DNA of 64,000 bases from Salipiger abyssi (GTDB lineage: Bacteria; Pseudomonadota; Alphaproteobacteria; Rhodobacterales; Rhodobacteraceae). Each line of letters begins with the position of its first letter. Within the stretch, counting starts at the first letter, position 1. Below are positions 22,666 through 32,493 of this stretch, in pieces. The notes beneath the pieces are model-generated. The model was not told the origin of the DNA, did not search any database, and saw nothing but the letters and a program-made list of their open reading frames with translations. The stretch covers positions 2,604,001-2,668,000 of the forward strand of contig NZ_CP015093.1 of assembly GCF_001975705.1 (NCBI RefSeq). The letters run 5' to 3'. Made by a program: the position numbers and the translations under genes.

Positions 22666-22950
22666 ATGTCGTTCTGGAAAAAACTCTTCGGCGGCGGCGC
22701 GGATGACGGCGCGGCGGCGCCGCAGGCCGAGGCGGTGGAATACAAAGGCTTCCACATCGTGCCGGAGCCGATGGCCGCCGACGGGCAGTTCCGCGTCGCC
22801 GCGACGATCTCGGGCGAGGTGGATGGCGAGGAGAAGACCCACAAGCTGATCCGCGCCGATGTGCTGCGCGATCACGACGACGCGGTCGAGGCGTCGCTGC
22901 GCAAGGCGAAACAGATGATCGACGAGCAGGGCGCGCGGCTGTTCGGCTGA
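22666..22950 (+). CDS. HlyU-family protein
   Basis: 94 residues matching the small HlyU family (MSFWKKLFGGG start, AVEYKGFHIVPEPMA, THKLIRADVLRDHDDAVEASLRKAKQMIDEQG). This family was named after transcriptional activators of haemolysin genes but is not the ArsR-like Vibrio HlyU; in Alphaproteobacteria its function is unclear. It starts 19 bp after rpoD and ends before a strong terminator, so it may be cotranscribed with rpoD. Confidence 0.8.
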   Translation: MSFWKKLFGGGADDGAAAPQAEAVEYKGFHIVPEPMAADGQFRVAATISGEVDGEEKTHKLIRADVLRDHDDAVEASLRKAKQMIDEQGARLFG

Positions 22951-22971
22951 GCGCGCCTCTGACGTAAACAG

Positions 22972-23003
22972 AAACGCCGTCCCGGTTCGGGGCGGCGTTT
23001 TTT
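22972..23003 (+). terminator. Rho-independent terminator after the rpoD-hlyU unit
   Basis: Stem AAACGCCGTCCC / GGGGCGGCGTTT with a short GGTTC loop region, followed by an uninterrupted T run. Confidence 0.9.
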
Positions 23004-23131
23004 GTTTGCCTGCGGGTAAAAATTGCGGCGCGGGCGTCGGGGCCGGGCGGCGCGCGCGTATCGCTGAAAGGCGCTCACGGAACATTCACGTGCAGTGTGG
23101 CGTTCTGTCTGCAAGCCGAAAGGAGATCTCA

Positions 23132-23383
23132 ATGACCCGCCTTATCGTTCTGACCGCTGCCGCAACCTGCGTTTCCGTTGCCGCCTATGCCGCGACAGAG
23201 GCGCTGATGACCAATGAGCCGGAGGTGATCGTGATCGAGGTGGCGCCCGAGGAACTTGCCGATTGCGAGGAAACGCTCCGTCAGGTCGGCCAGATGCCCG
23301 CCGTGACCGATTCCGGCTCGCCCATGCTCATCGACAGGGCCTCTGATCTGCCCAGCGTGGCCTGCGAGGCAGTCGAGGCCTGA
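23132..23383 (+). CDS. Small secreted hypothetical protein
   Basis: 83 residues beginning with a signal peptide (MTRLIVLTAAATCVSVAAYA, cleavage probably after AYA). The mature part is acidic with two Cys (ADCEETL and SVACEAV). No family recognised. A good AGGAG ribosome-binding site precedes the ATG at 23132. It stands between the rpoD-hlyU terminator and yjbQ, so it probably has its own promoter. Confidence 0.65.
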   Translation: MTRLIVLTAAATCVSVAAYAATEALMTNEPEVIVIEVAPEELADCEETLRQVGQMPAVTDSGSPMLIDRASDLPSVACEAVEA

Positions 23384-23448
23384 TCCCGCACCGTGCGCTC
23401 TGGCGATGTGCGACGCGAGCCGCTATCCAGAACCAAACGGGAGCGGCG

Positions 23449-23856
23449 ATGCAGACGACTTTCATGATTTCGACGACCGAGCCGGGGCTCTACGAATTCA
23501 CCCGCGACGTGGCTGGCTGGGTCGAGGGTACGGGGCTGCTGACGCTCTTTGTTCGCCATACCTCGGCCTCGCTGCTCATTCAGGAAAACGCCGATCCCGA
23601 GGTTCAGAGCGATCTCACCGCCTATTTCCACCGGCTGGTGCCGCCCTCGGACGATCCGTCCATGTCCTATCTCACCCATACCTATGAGGGGCCCGACGAC
23701 ATGCCCGCTCATATCAAGGCGGCACTGTTGCCGGTGTCGCTCTCGATCCCCGTAAGCGGCGGGCGGCTGGCACTCGGCACCTGGCAGGGGATCTATCTCT
23801 TCGAGCACCGCCGCGCGCCGCATCGCCGTCAGGTTGTGGCGCATCTGAGCGGGTAG
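23449..23856 (+). CDS. YjbQ family protein (UPF0047)
   Basis: 135 residues, a single YjbQ/UPF0047 domain. The conserved segment is VRHTSASLLIQENADPEVQSDL, followed by YLTHTYEGPDDMPAHIKAALL and GTWQGIYLFEHR, which hold the histidines of the presumed metal/phosphate site. Some homologues complement thiamine-phosphate synthase defects, but the physiological role remains unclear. The C-terminal QGIYLFEHRRAPHRRQVVAHL is standard, so the gene is intact. Confidence 0.88.
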   Translation: MQTTFMISTTEPGLYEFTRDVAGWVEGTGLLTLFVRHTSASLLIQENADPEVQSDLTAYFHRLVPPSDDPSMSYLTHTYEGPDDMPAHIKAALLPVSLSIPVSGGRLALGTWQGIYLFEHRRAPHRRQVVAHLSG

Positions 23857-24056
23857 GCGGCGCGACAAGACTGGTCTGCGTTTCCGAAGCGACGAATATT
23901 CACAAGGCGCAGCGATTTTTCCTATTGTCATTTCCCCTTATCTTGTTGCCTAATTTCTCCTCTACCCAATGTCTGGCGGCTCCCCTATAGTGGCTGTGGA
24001 TAAGTGGGGACAAAGCCCACGACCGAGGCAGAGAAGAACAGATTAGGGGAACGGCC

Positions 24057-24527
24057 ATGCGCTGCCCGTTTTGCGGACATATCGATACGCAAGTGAAGGA
24101 CTCCCGACCGGCCGAGGAGCATGTCTCGATCCGGCGGCGGCGGTTCTGCCCGGCCTGCGGAGGCAGGTTTACCACCTATGAGCGCGTGCAGCTTCGCGAT
24201 CTGGTGGTGATCAAGACCAACGGACGGCGCGAGGATTTCGACCGCGACAAGCTCGAACGCTCGATCCGCATCGCCTTGCAGAAACGGCCCATAGAGCCCG
24301 AGCGCGTGGACCAGATGATCAGCGGCATCGTGCGGCGGCTCGAAAGCCTCGGCGAGACCGATATCCCCTCCAAGCAGATCGGCGAGATCGTGATGGAGAC
24401 CCTGGCCCGGATCGACACCGTGGCCTATGTGCGCTTTGCCAGCGTCTACAAGAATTTCCAGGCCGCCGACGATTTCGACAAATTCGTCAGCGAATTGCGT
24501 CCAGAGACCGCCCCGGCGGAGAAGTGA
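24057..24527 (+). CDS. nrdR: Transcriptional repressor NrdR
   Basis: 156 residues. N-terminal zinc ribbon (MRCPFCGH and FCPACGGRF) and an ATP-cone domain ([20 protein letters not shown]). NrdR senses dATP/ATP and represses ribonucleotide reductase genes; in this genome the class II enzyme at 48041-50326 is a likely target, although no NrdR box was recognised there. Its stop overlaps the ribD start by 4 bp, the common nrdR-ribD arrangement of Alphaproteobacteria. Confidence 0.95.
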   Translation: MRCPFCGHIDTQVKDSRPAEEHVSIRRRRFCPACGGRFTTYERVQLRDLVVIKTNGRREDFDRDKLERSIRIALQKRPIEPERVDQMISGIVRRLESLGETDIPSKQIGEIVMETLARIDTVAYVRFASVYKNFQAADDFDKFVSELRPETAPAEK

Positions 24528-25615
24528 GCGACGACACCCGCCACATGGCCCATGCCCTGAGGCTGGGCCGGCGACGGATGGGCCAGTGCTGGCCCAACCC
24601 GGCTGTGGGCTGCGTGATCGTCAAGGACGGGCATGTGGTGGGGCGCGGCGCCACCGCACAAGGCGGGCGCCCGCATGCGGAACCGCTGGCACTTTCGCAG
24701 GCCGGCGATGCGGCGCGCGGCGCCACCGCCTATGTCACGCTGGAGCCCTGCGCCCATCACGGCAAGACCCCGCCCTGCGTCGAGGCGCTTGTGCGTGCCG
24801 GTATCGCGCGCGTCGTGGCACCGCTGGCCGACAACGATCCGAGAGTGTCGGGCAAGGGGTTCGAGCATCTGCGCCGGCACGGCGTCGAGGTGACCACCGG
24901 CGTGCTGGCCGAAGAGGCGGCGCGCGATCATGCCGGCTTCTTTCTGCGTGTCGATCAGGGGCGCCCGCTGGTCACGCTGAAGCTCGCCAACAGTTTCGAC
25001 GGGCGCATCGCCACCGCCACCGGCGAAAGCCAGTGGATCACCGGGCCCGAGGCGCGCCGCGTCGTGCACGGCCTGCGCGCGTCGCATGACGCGGTGATGG
25101 TGGGGGCGGGCACCGCGCGCGCCGACGATCCGGCGCTGACGGTGCGCGGCTGGGGAGAGGTCCGGCAGCCGGTGCGGGTGGTGGTCTCGCGCCTCATCGA
25201 CGTGCCGCTGATGAGCAAGCTCGCCAGCACCGCGCGCGACGTGCCGGTGTGGCTGGTGCATGGCTCGGACGCCGCGTCGCAGACCCGCCGCGCCTGGGAA
25301 AGTTGCGGCGCACTCCTCCTGCCCTGCGAGGTGTCGGGCGGGCGCATCGACCCGCAGGCGCTGCTCGCGGCGCTTGGTGCGCAGGGGCTCACACGGGTGT
25401 TCTGCGAGGGTGGGGGGCAGCTCGCCGCCTCGCTGCTTGCCGCCGATCTGGTGGATGAGCTGGTGGGCTTCACCGCCGGCATCGCGCTGGGGGCCGAGGG
25501 CCGCCCGGGCATCGGCGCCATGGGCGTCGACCGTCTGGCGGAGGCGCCGCGTTTCGTGCTGGAGGAGGTGCGGGCCACCGGCGCGGATGTCATGCATCGC
25601 TGGCGCCGGGGCTGA
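24524..25615 (+). CDS. ribD: Bifunctional riboflavin biosynthesis deaminase/reductase
   Basis: 363 residues. The N-terminal deaminase domain shows the zinc site [11 protein letters not shown] with [11 protein letters not shown]; the C-terminal reductase domain begins [15 protein letters not shown] and includes [21 protein letters not shown] and [13 protein letters not shown]. It carries out the second and third steps of riboflavin synthesis from GTP. The GTG start at 24524 overlaps the nrdR stop, implying translational coupling. No FMN riboswitch is seen in front of it. Confidence 0.95.
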   Translation: MSDDTRHMAHALRLGRRRMGQCWPNPAVGCVIVKDGHVVGRGATAQGGRPHAEPLALSQAGDAARGATAYVTLEPCAHHGKTPPCVEALVRAGIARVVAPLADNDPRVSGKGFEHLRRHGVEVTTGVLAEEAARDHAGFFLRVDQGRPLVTLKLANSFDGRIATATGESQWITGPEARRVVHGLRASHDAVMVGAGTARADDPALTVRGWGEVRQPVRVVVSRLIDVPLMSKLASTARDVPVWLVHGSDAASQTRRAWESCGALLLPCEVSGGRIDPQALLAALGAQGLTRVFCEGGGQLAASLLAADLVDELVGFTAGIALGAEGRPGIGAMGVDRLAEAPRFVLEEVRATGADVMHRWRRG

Positions 25616-25651
25616 GCGCGAGCGCCCGGCGCGGGGCCGGGCGATGCGGGA

Positions 25652-25879
25652 TTAGTGGACCGTCACCGGGGCAAAGTCGTTCTGCCGCGCCAGCACGAAG
25701 GCGAGCTTGCGGTCCTTGACCAGCGCCAGCCGTTCGCCATCGGAATTGTGCACGGCATAGAGCGTCTCCAGCCCGCCGAGCTGGCTCTGCATTTCCTCGG
25801 GCAGATCCACGGCGGCGACGGGGCGGACATAGACGATGCGGTCTTCGCCCGGGAGTTTGAATTCGAACTTGGTATTCAT
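25652..25879 (-). CDS. DUF1150 family protein
   Basis: 75 residues: starts MNTKFEFKLPGEDRIVYVRPV and contains VDLPEEMQSQLGG and LYAVHNSDGERLALVKDRKLAFVLAR, which is the DUF1150 pattern. These small proteins are commonly encoded after Hsp20 genes in Alphaproteobacteria, as here (4 bp after the hsp20 stop). Function unknown; a link to heat stress is inferred only from the operon. Confidence 0.85.
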   Translation of the reverse strand: MNTKFEFKLPGEDRIVYVRPVAAVDLPEEMQSQLGGLETLYAVHNSDGERLALVKDRKLAFVLARQNDFAPVTVH

Positions 25880-25882
25880 GGC

Positions 25883-26293
25883 TTACCCCTTTCTGATCTG
25901 GATCGTCTGAACCACCGTCTCGGGACGCGACAGCGTGAGATCCACGTGCAGCAGGCCGTTCTCCATCACAGCCTCCCCCACTTCCACGCCATCGGCCAAG
26001 ACGAAACTGCGCTGGAACTGCCGCGCCGCGATGCCGCGATGCAAAAAGATGCGTTCCGCGCCATCCTCGCGCTGCCGCCCGCGGATCACCAGCTGGCGGT
26101 CCTCGACGGTAATCGACAGGTCATTTTCCGAGAAACCGGCCACGGCGAGGGTGATCCGGTAGGAATCGTCCGCGGTCTGTTCGATATTGAAAGGCGGGTA
26201 GCCTTCGCTCGACTTGGCAGTACGTTCGAGCAGGCGCTCGAGCTGCTCGAAGCCGAGCATATGCGGGTAGGAACCCAGGGTCATTTTGCTCAT
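25883..26293 (-). CDS. Small heat shock protein Hsp20 (IbpA-like)
   Basis: 136 residues with an alpha-crystallin domain: YPPFNIEQTADDSYRITLAVAGF, LVIRGRQ, then FLHRGIAARQFQRSFVLADGVEV and a LLHVDL strand. It is an ATP-independent holdase for unfolding cytoplasmic proteins. ATG at 26293 was preferred over ATG at 26299, because AAGGA lies 7 bp before 26293 but only 1 bp before 26299. The C-terminus carries a VQTIQIRK segment in the place of the usual I-x-I/V oligomerisation motif. Confidence 0.92.
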   Translation of the reverse strand: MSKMTLGSYPHMLGFEQLERLLERTAKSSEGYPPFNIEQTADDSYRITLAVAGFSENDLSITVEDRQLVIRGRQREDGAERIFLHRGIAARQFQRSFVLADGVEVGEAVMENGLLHVDLTLSRPETVVQTIQIRKG

Positions 26294-26451
26294 CGACATG
26301 TCCTTAACAGAAAGCGACCGTCCATGCCGGGCCCCGAATTTCGGCAACCCGACCACATGAATATGGGAAGCGTGCGGATTATGCGCAAGGGCTTTGCCAA
26401 AACGTGGGGAGTTGCTATTTTAAACGCCTGCACTGCAAGGAGATCCCCCGC

Positions 26452-26676
26452 ATGGACGCGCCGCAAGATATCTCGATGAAGACCGAGGAGGTGTTGCGGG
26501 TCGAGCTGGAGGTGTTCAGACGCGAACACCGCGATCTCGACGATGCGATTGCCGCCCTGCACGAGCGCGGCGTGGCCGATCAGCTGACCTTGCAGCGGCT
26601 GAAGAAGAAGAAGCTGTTTCTCAAGGACAAAATCGCCCTGATCGAGGACCGGCTGACACCCGATATCATCGCCTGA
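26452..26676 (+). CDS. YdcH/DUF465 family protein
   Basis: 74 residues, almost entirely helical coiled-coil: EVLRVELEVFRREHRDLDDAIAAL and LQRLKKKKLFLKDKIALIEDRLTPDIIA. The LKKKKL-LKD-I pattern defines the DUF465/YdcH family, of unknown function. ATG at 26452 has AAGGAGAT upstream; upstream in-frame start codons would add a non-conserved stretch. Confidence 0.85.
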   Translation: MDAPQDISMKTEEVLRVELEVFRREHRDLDDAIAALHERGVADQLTLQRLKKKKLFLKDKIALIEDRLTPDIIA

Positions 26677-26767
26677 CCGTCCTGCCTGCGCGAATGCGCA
26701 GGAAACGGATCGCGCAGGCCGCCGCCATTGGCCGACAAGCTCCCCATGTCCGGATGAGGGAGGTCGC

Positions 26768-27364
26768 ATGGCCGAGGTGGTTCTGTCGCTGATCGTGTTT
26801 CTGTTGCCGCTGGCCTACAGCCCGGGGCCGGCCAATATGGTGTTTGCCGCAACCGGCGCGCGCTTTGGCTCGCGCGCCACGATTCCGATGAGCCTTGGCT
26901 ATCATCTGGCCACCTGGGCGGTCACTCTCGCCATCGGGCTGGGCTTTGCCGGCGCTGTCGGGCAGATGCCGCTGCTGCTCAAGGCGCTGAGATGGGCGGG
27001 CGCGCTCTATGTGCTCTATCTCGCCTGGCGCCTCGCCCGCGCCGGGGCGTCTTCGTCCAAGGCCATCTCGGGCCTGTCGGGGATGCGTGACGGTGCGCTC
27101 CTGCTGCTGCTGAACCCCAAGGCCTATGTGATCATCGCGCTGATGTTCGCGCAGTTCCTTGGCCGCGCGCCGCTCGGTCCGGTCGCAGAGGTGGTGCTGA
27201 TCACCACGGTCTTCACCCTGAACAACCTGCTGGCCTTCATCTGCTGGACGGTGGTCGGCGACCGGATCGCGGCGCTGTTTCGCAGCGAGCGGGCGGCGCG
27301 GCGGCTGAACGCGGGGTTTGCACTCGTTCTCGCCGGCGTTGCCCTGTGGATGCTGCTCGGCTGA
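26768..27364 (+). CDS. LysE/RhtB-family translocator
   Basis: 198 residues, about six membrane helices. The N-terminus contains the family signature YSPGPANMVFAATGARFG, and LLLLLNPKAYVI in the middle is typical. LysE/RhtB proteins export amino acids; the substrate is not predictable. GGGAGG lies shortly before the ATG at 26768. Confidence 0.88.
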   Translation: MAEVVLSLIVFLLPLAYSPGPANMVFAATGARFGSRATIPMSLGYHLATWAVTLAIGLGFAGAVGQMPLLLKALRWAGALYVLYLAWRLARAGASSSKAISGLSGMRDGALLLLLNPKAYVIIALMFAQFLGRAPLGPVAEVVLITTVFTLNNLLAFICWTVVGDRIAALFRSERAARRLNAGFALVLAGVALWMLLG

Positions 27365-27400
27365 GGCCCCGTGGGGTGGGCAATCCGCCCATTGCCGCGC

Positions 27401-29359
<1,959 letters not shown>

Positions 29360-29363
<4 letters not shown>

Positions 29364-30448
29364 GCCCCACCCTCCAGTTGCAGCAGCAGGCCGGGGCGGA
29401 TCACCCCGCCCACCGCCGGCGCGGCGCGGCCCTGTCCCAGCCGCGCGGTCAGCGCGTCATAGCGCCCGCCCGTGGCGATGGGCGGCAGATCCGGGCGCTG
29501 CGGCGCCAGGAAACCGAAGACGAAGCCGTCGTAATATTCCATCGAGGTGCGCCCGTAGCTCGCCTCGAATTCCAGCGCCTCCACGTCGATGCCGCGCGCC
29601 GCCAGCGCGTCGCAGCGCCGCGCGAAGCGCTCGACCGCCGGCAGCAGCCCGGGCAGGTCGACAGCGATGTCGTGCAGATGCTCCAGCGCATAGGGGCAGG
29701 TCTCGCGCACCGCCAGCAGCGTGTCGATCAGCTGCACCTGGCTGTCGCAGAGCGGCCCCTCGGCGGCATCGGCGCGCAGCGCTTCGATGCGCGCGGCGAT
29801 CTCCGCCTCCGAGCGCATGCCGATCATCGGCCCGGCCCCGGCCATGGCATCCTGCGCCTCCAAGAGCGCCTTGCGCGCGGGTGGCGGCGGGGTGCGGCCG
29901 GAATAGCGGTCGAGCAGGGCGCGGAACCGGCGCGGGCGCCAGATATGCCGCATCAGCGCGTCCCGGCGCCGCTCGGATGTCTTCAACCCCGCCACGGCGG
30001 CGGTGAGAATCCCGATATCGCCAGTCACCGCGCGCAGCCCAAAGGGCGCCAGCGTCTCGGCAAAGAGCGCGAACACCTCGGCATCCGCCTGCGCCGGCGC
30101 CTCATCCGCAAAGAGCTCGTACCCCACCTGGAAATATTCCGAGGCGCGCTCGGGGTGCTCTTCCTGCCGCCGGAACACCTCTCCGCAATAGGTGTAGCGC
30201 GAGGGCGCGGCGCCGCTCTGCATATGCATCTGTACCACCGGCACGGTGAAATCCGGGCGCAGCATCACCTCGCCGCGCGCCGGATCCTGGGTGACATAGG
30301 CGCGGGCGCGGATATCCTCGCCATAGAGATCGAGCAGGGTCTCGGCGGGTTGCAGGATGGCGCAATCCACGTTTTTGGCGCCGGCCTCGACAAAGCGGGC
30401 ACGCAGCCGCACCGCCTCGGCGCGTTCCTCTGCGATGCTCACGCCCAT
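29360..30448 (-). CDS. hisZ: ATP phosphoribosyltransferase regulatory subunit
   Basis: About 362 residues, a catalytically inactive histidyl-tRNA synthetase paralogue that activates short HisG. The class II synthetase core is seen ([43 protein letters not shown]), lacking the anticodon-binding domain. ATG at 30448 lies inside the hisS 3' end; GTG at 30442 overlaps the hisS stop as GTGA and is an equally possible start. hisS-hisZ-hisG form one tight operon read leftwards. Confidence 0.92.
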
Positions 30449-32058
30449 TGGCTCAGGATCTCTTTGACCTTGGCGACCAGCTCGCCGCGCGGCACCTCGT
30501 ACTGGCTGGGCCGCTCCTTCCATTCCTCGAGCGTCGCCTCCTGCGCCAGCTTGGCGCCGAGGATCAGGTCCTTGATCTGCACCACGCCATTGGCCTTCTC
30601 GTCGCCGCCCTCGATCACCGCGACGGGCGAGTTGCGCTTGTCGGCATATTTGAGCTGGTTGCCGAAATTCTTCGGATTGCCGAGATAGACCTCGGCGCGG
30701 ATGCCGGCATTGCGCAGCTCGGCCACCATGGTCTGGTAATCGGCCATACGGTCGCGGTCCATGACCGTCACCACCACCGGCCCCTGCACGCTGCCGCCGA
30801 TGCGGCCCTTCTCGCGCAGCGCGGCAAGCAGCCGGTCGACGCCGATGGAAACGCCGGTCGCCGGCACCGCCTGACCGGTGAAGCGCTTGACCAGATCGTC
30901 ATAACGCCCGCCGCCGGCGACCGAGCCGAACTGCCGCTTGCGGCCCTTCTCGTCGAGGATCTCGAAGGTCAGCTCTGCCTCAAAGACCGGCCCGGTGTAA
31001 TAGCCGAGGCCGCGTACGACCGAGGGATCTAGCCGAATGCGATCTGCGAAGTACCCTTGTGCCGCGAGTAGATTCTCGATTTGTCGAAGTTCATCGACAC
31101 CTTCTTGTCCGACTTTCGAATCTTCCACCAGTTCAGAAAGATAGTCGAGCACAGCGCCGTTCCATACCTCGTATTCAAGCGCGTCGAGAGAATTTCCGGC
31201 AGGTTCGAATGAGCCTTCACTTGGTTTTTGAGCAGCGTCTTCAAAGACTTTTATGGAAAGTCCAAAAGACTCGCCTGCGATTTCATTGAGTTTTTGGGTA
31301 ATATTCTCGCTAGCATTGACGAATCGCATGATAATTTCTGCTTGGTCAGCGCTCAGGTTTGCGCCGCTAGTAAAATCACCACTATTGTCTTGTCGCCCTT
31401 TTCCGAGCAGGGCTGCAACGCCATCCTTACCCAGGCGATCCAACTTATCAATCGCTCGGAGAACAATTCCACGCTCATGTGCCTTGTCTTGACCATCAAG
31501 GCCAGCCGCTTCGAGAATTCCGTTCAACACCTTGCGGTTGTTGACCCGCACCAGATAATCGCCGCGCGGAATGCCGACCACTTCCAGCGTGTCCGCCAGC
31601 ATCGCGCAGATCTCGGCATCGGCGGCCACTGAGCCGGTGCCCACCGTATCGGCGTCGCATTGATAGAACTGCCGGAACCGTCCGGGCCCGGGCTTTTCGT
31701 TGCGCCAGACCGGCCCCATGGCATAGCGCCGATAGGGCGTCGGCAGATCGTTGCGGTGCTGGGCATAGACCCGCGCCAGCGGCGCGGTGAGGTCATAGCG
31801 CAGCGCCACCCAGCCCTCGTCCTCGTCCTGCCAGGCAAAGACCCCCTCGTTCGGGCGGTCCACATCGGGCAGGAACTTGCCGAGCGCCTCGACCGTCTCC
31901 ACCGCGCTCGATTCCAGCGCCTCGAAGCCGTAGCGATGATAGACCCCGGCGATGGCGCGCAGCATCTCGGCGCGCTCGCTCACTTCCGATCCGAAATAAT
32001 CGCGGAATCCCTTCGGCGTCTGCGCCTTGGGGCGGGGGGCTTTTTTCACTTTGGCCAT
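30439..32058 (-). CDS. hisS: Histidyl-tRNA synthetase, with a mosaic central segment
   Basis: 539 residues. Class II motif 2 is [17 protein letters not shown], the histidine-specific loop is [13 protein letters not shown], and the anticodon-binding domain is at the C-terminus. It charges tRNA-His. The central part encoded by about 31030-31520 is strikingly AT-richer (42% GC over 31201-31320) than both flanks near 70%. It includes a segment (from [15 protein letters not shown] to [11 protein letters not shown]) that makes the protein longer than its usual relatives as I remember them. The reading frame is intact, so the enzyme should work. Confidence 0.92.
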   Translation of the reverse strand: MAKVKKAPRPKAQTPKGFRDYFGSEVSERAEMLRAIAGVYHRYGFEALESSAVETVEALGKFLPDVDRPNEGVFAWQDEDEGWVALRYDLTAPLARVYAQHRNDLPTPYRRYAMGPVWRNEKPGPGRFRQFYQCDADTVGTGSVAADAEICAMLADTLEVVGIPRGDYLVRVNNRKVLNGILEAAGLDGQDKAHERGIVLRAIDKLDRLGKDGVAALLGKGRQDNSGDFTSGANLSADQAEIIMRFVNASENITQKLNEIAGESFGLSIKVFEDAAQKPSEGSFEPAGNSLDALEYEVWNGAVLDYLSELVEDSKVGQEGVDELRQIENLLAAQGYFADRIRLDPSVVRGLGYYTGPVFEAELTFEILDEKGRKRQFGSVAGGGRYDDLVKRFTGQAVPATGVSIGVDRLLAALREKGRIGGSVQGPVVVTVMDRDRMADYQTMVAELRNAGIRAEVYLGNPKNFGNQLKYADKRNSPVAVIEGGDEKANGVVQIKDLILGAKLAQEATLEEWKERPSQYEVPRGELVAKVKEILSQWA

Positions 32059-32140
32059 GGCGGGCTCCGGGCTCCTCCAGATTGCGCGCCTCCCTTAGCC
32101 CCTCAGGCGCAAAGGAGCAAGCGAGCGCCGCGCTCCGGGC

Positions 32141-32163
32141 TTTCATCTTTCCGCAAATACTCC
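32141..32163 (-). repeat. Dispersed motif GGAGTATTTG...AAAGATGAA, copy 1
   Basis: On the minus strand the sequence reads GGAGTATTTGCGG then AAAGATGAAA. It lies between hisS and slyX, about 80-105 bp upstream of the hisS ATG. A closely similar motif occurs at 46967-46990. I recall this motif as frequent in Rhodobacteraceae intergenic DNA; the function is unknown. Confidence 0.6.
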
Positions 32164-32241
32164 AAACGGTCCCGCCGTGGACATCCCGCGCCGCGCCGCC
32201 TATCTCTCGCGCACAAGACCCCCGCCCAGAGGAGCCTGCCC

Positions 32242-32448
32242 ATGCCCGCCGATACCGCCGCTCTCGAGGAACGCATCGCGCATCTGCAGCGCGTGGTCGA
32301 GGATCTCTCCGATACCGTCGCACGTCAGGATCAGGAGATCGCGCTGCTCACCCGCCGCGTGGCGCTGCTCATGGAGCGCGAGGCGGCGCGGCAGGACGAG
32401 GGCACCGGCGGGGTGGTGATGGGCGACGAGCGCCCGCCGCATTACTGA
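32242..32448 (+). CDS. slyX: SlyX family protein
   Basis: 68 residues. A coiled coil with heptads (LEERIAHLQRVVEDLSDTV followed by RQDQEIALLTRRVALLMER) and a C-terminal GDERPPHY, the SlyX hallmark ending in PPHY. Function unknown. AGAGGAG stands before the ATG at 32242. Convergent with dnaE, 45 bp apart. Confidence 0.9.
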   Translation: MPADTAALEERIAHLQRVVEDLSDTVARQDQEIALLTRRVALLMEREAARQDEGTGGVVMGDERPPHY

Positions 32449-32493
32449 GCGCGACGCTCCGAGGAGGCGCCGCAAGGGGCCGAGGAGGCCGGC

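Noticed and set aside
24400..24530. FMN riboswitch in front of ribD
   Set aside because: ribD starts inside the nrdR stop codon and no leader exists.
25616..25651. Terminator between ribD and the DUF1150 gene
   Set aside because: CGCCCGGC / GCCGGGCG can form a stem, but there is no U-tract in either direction.
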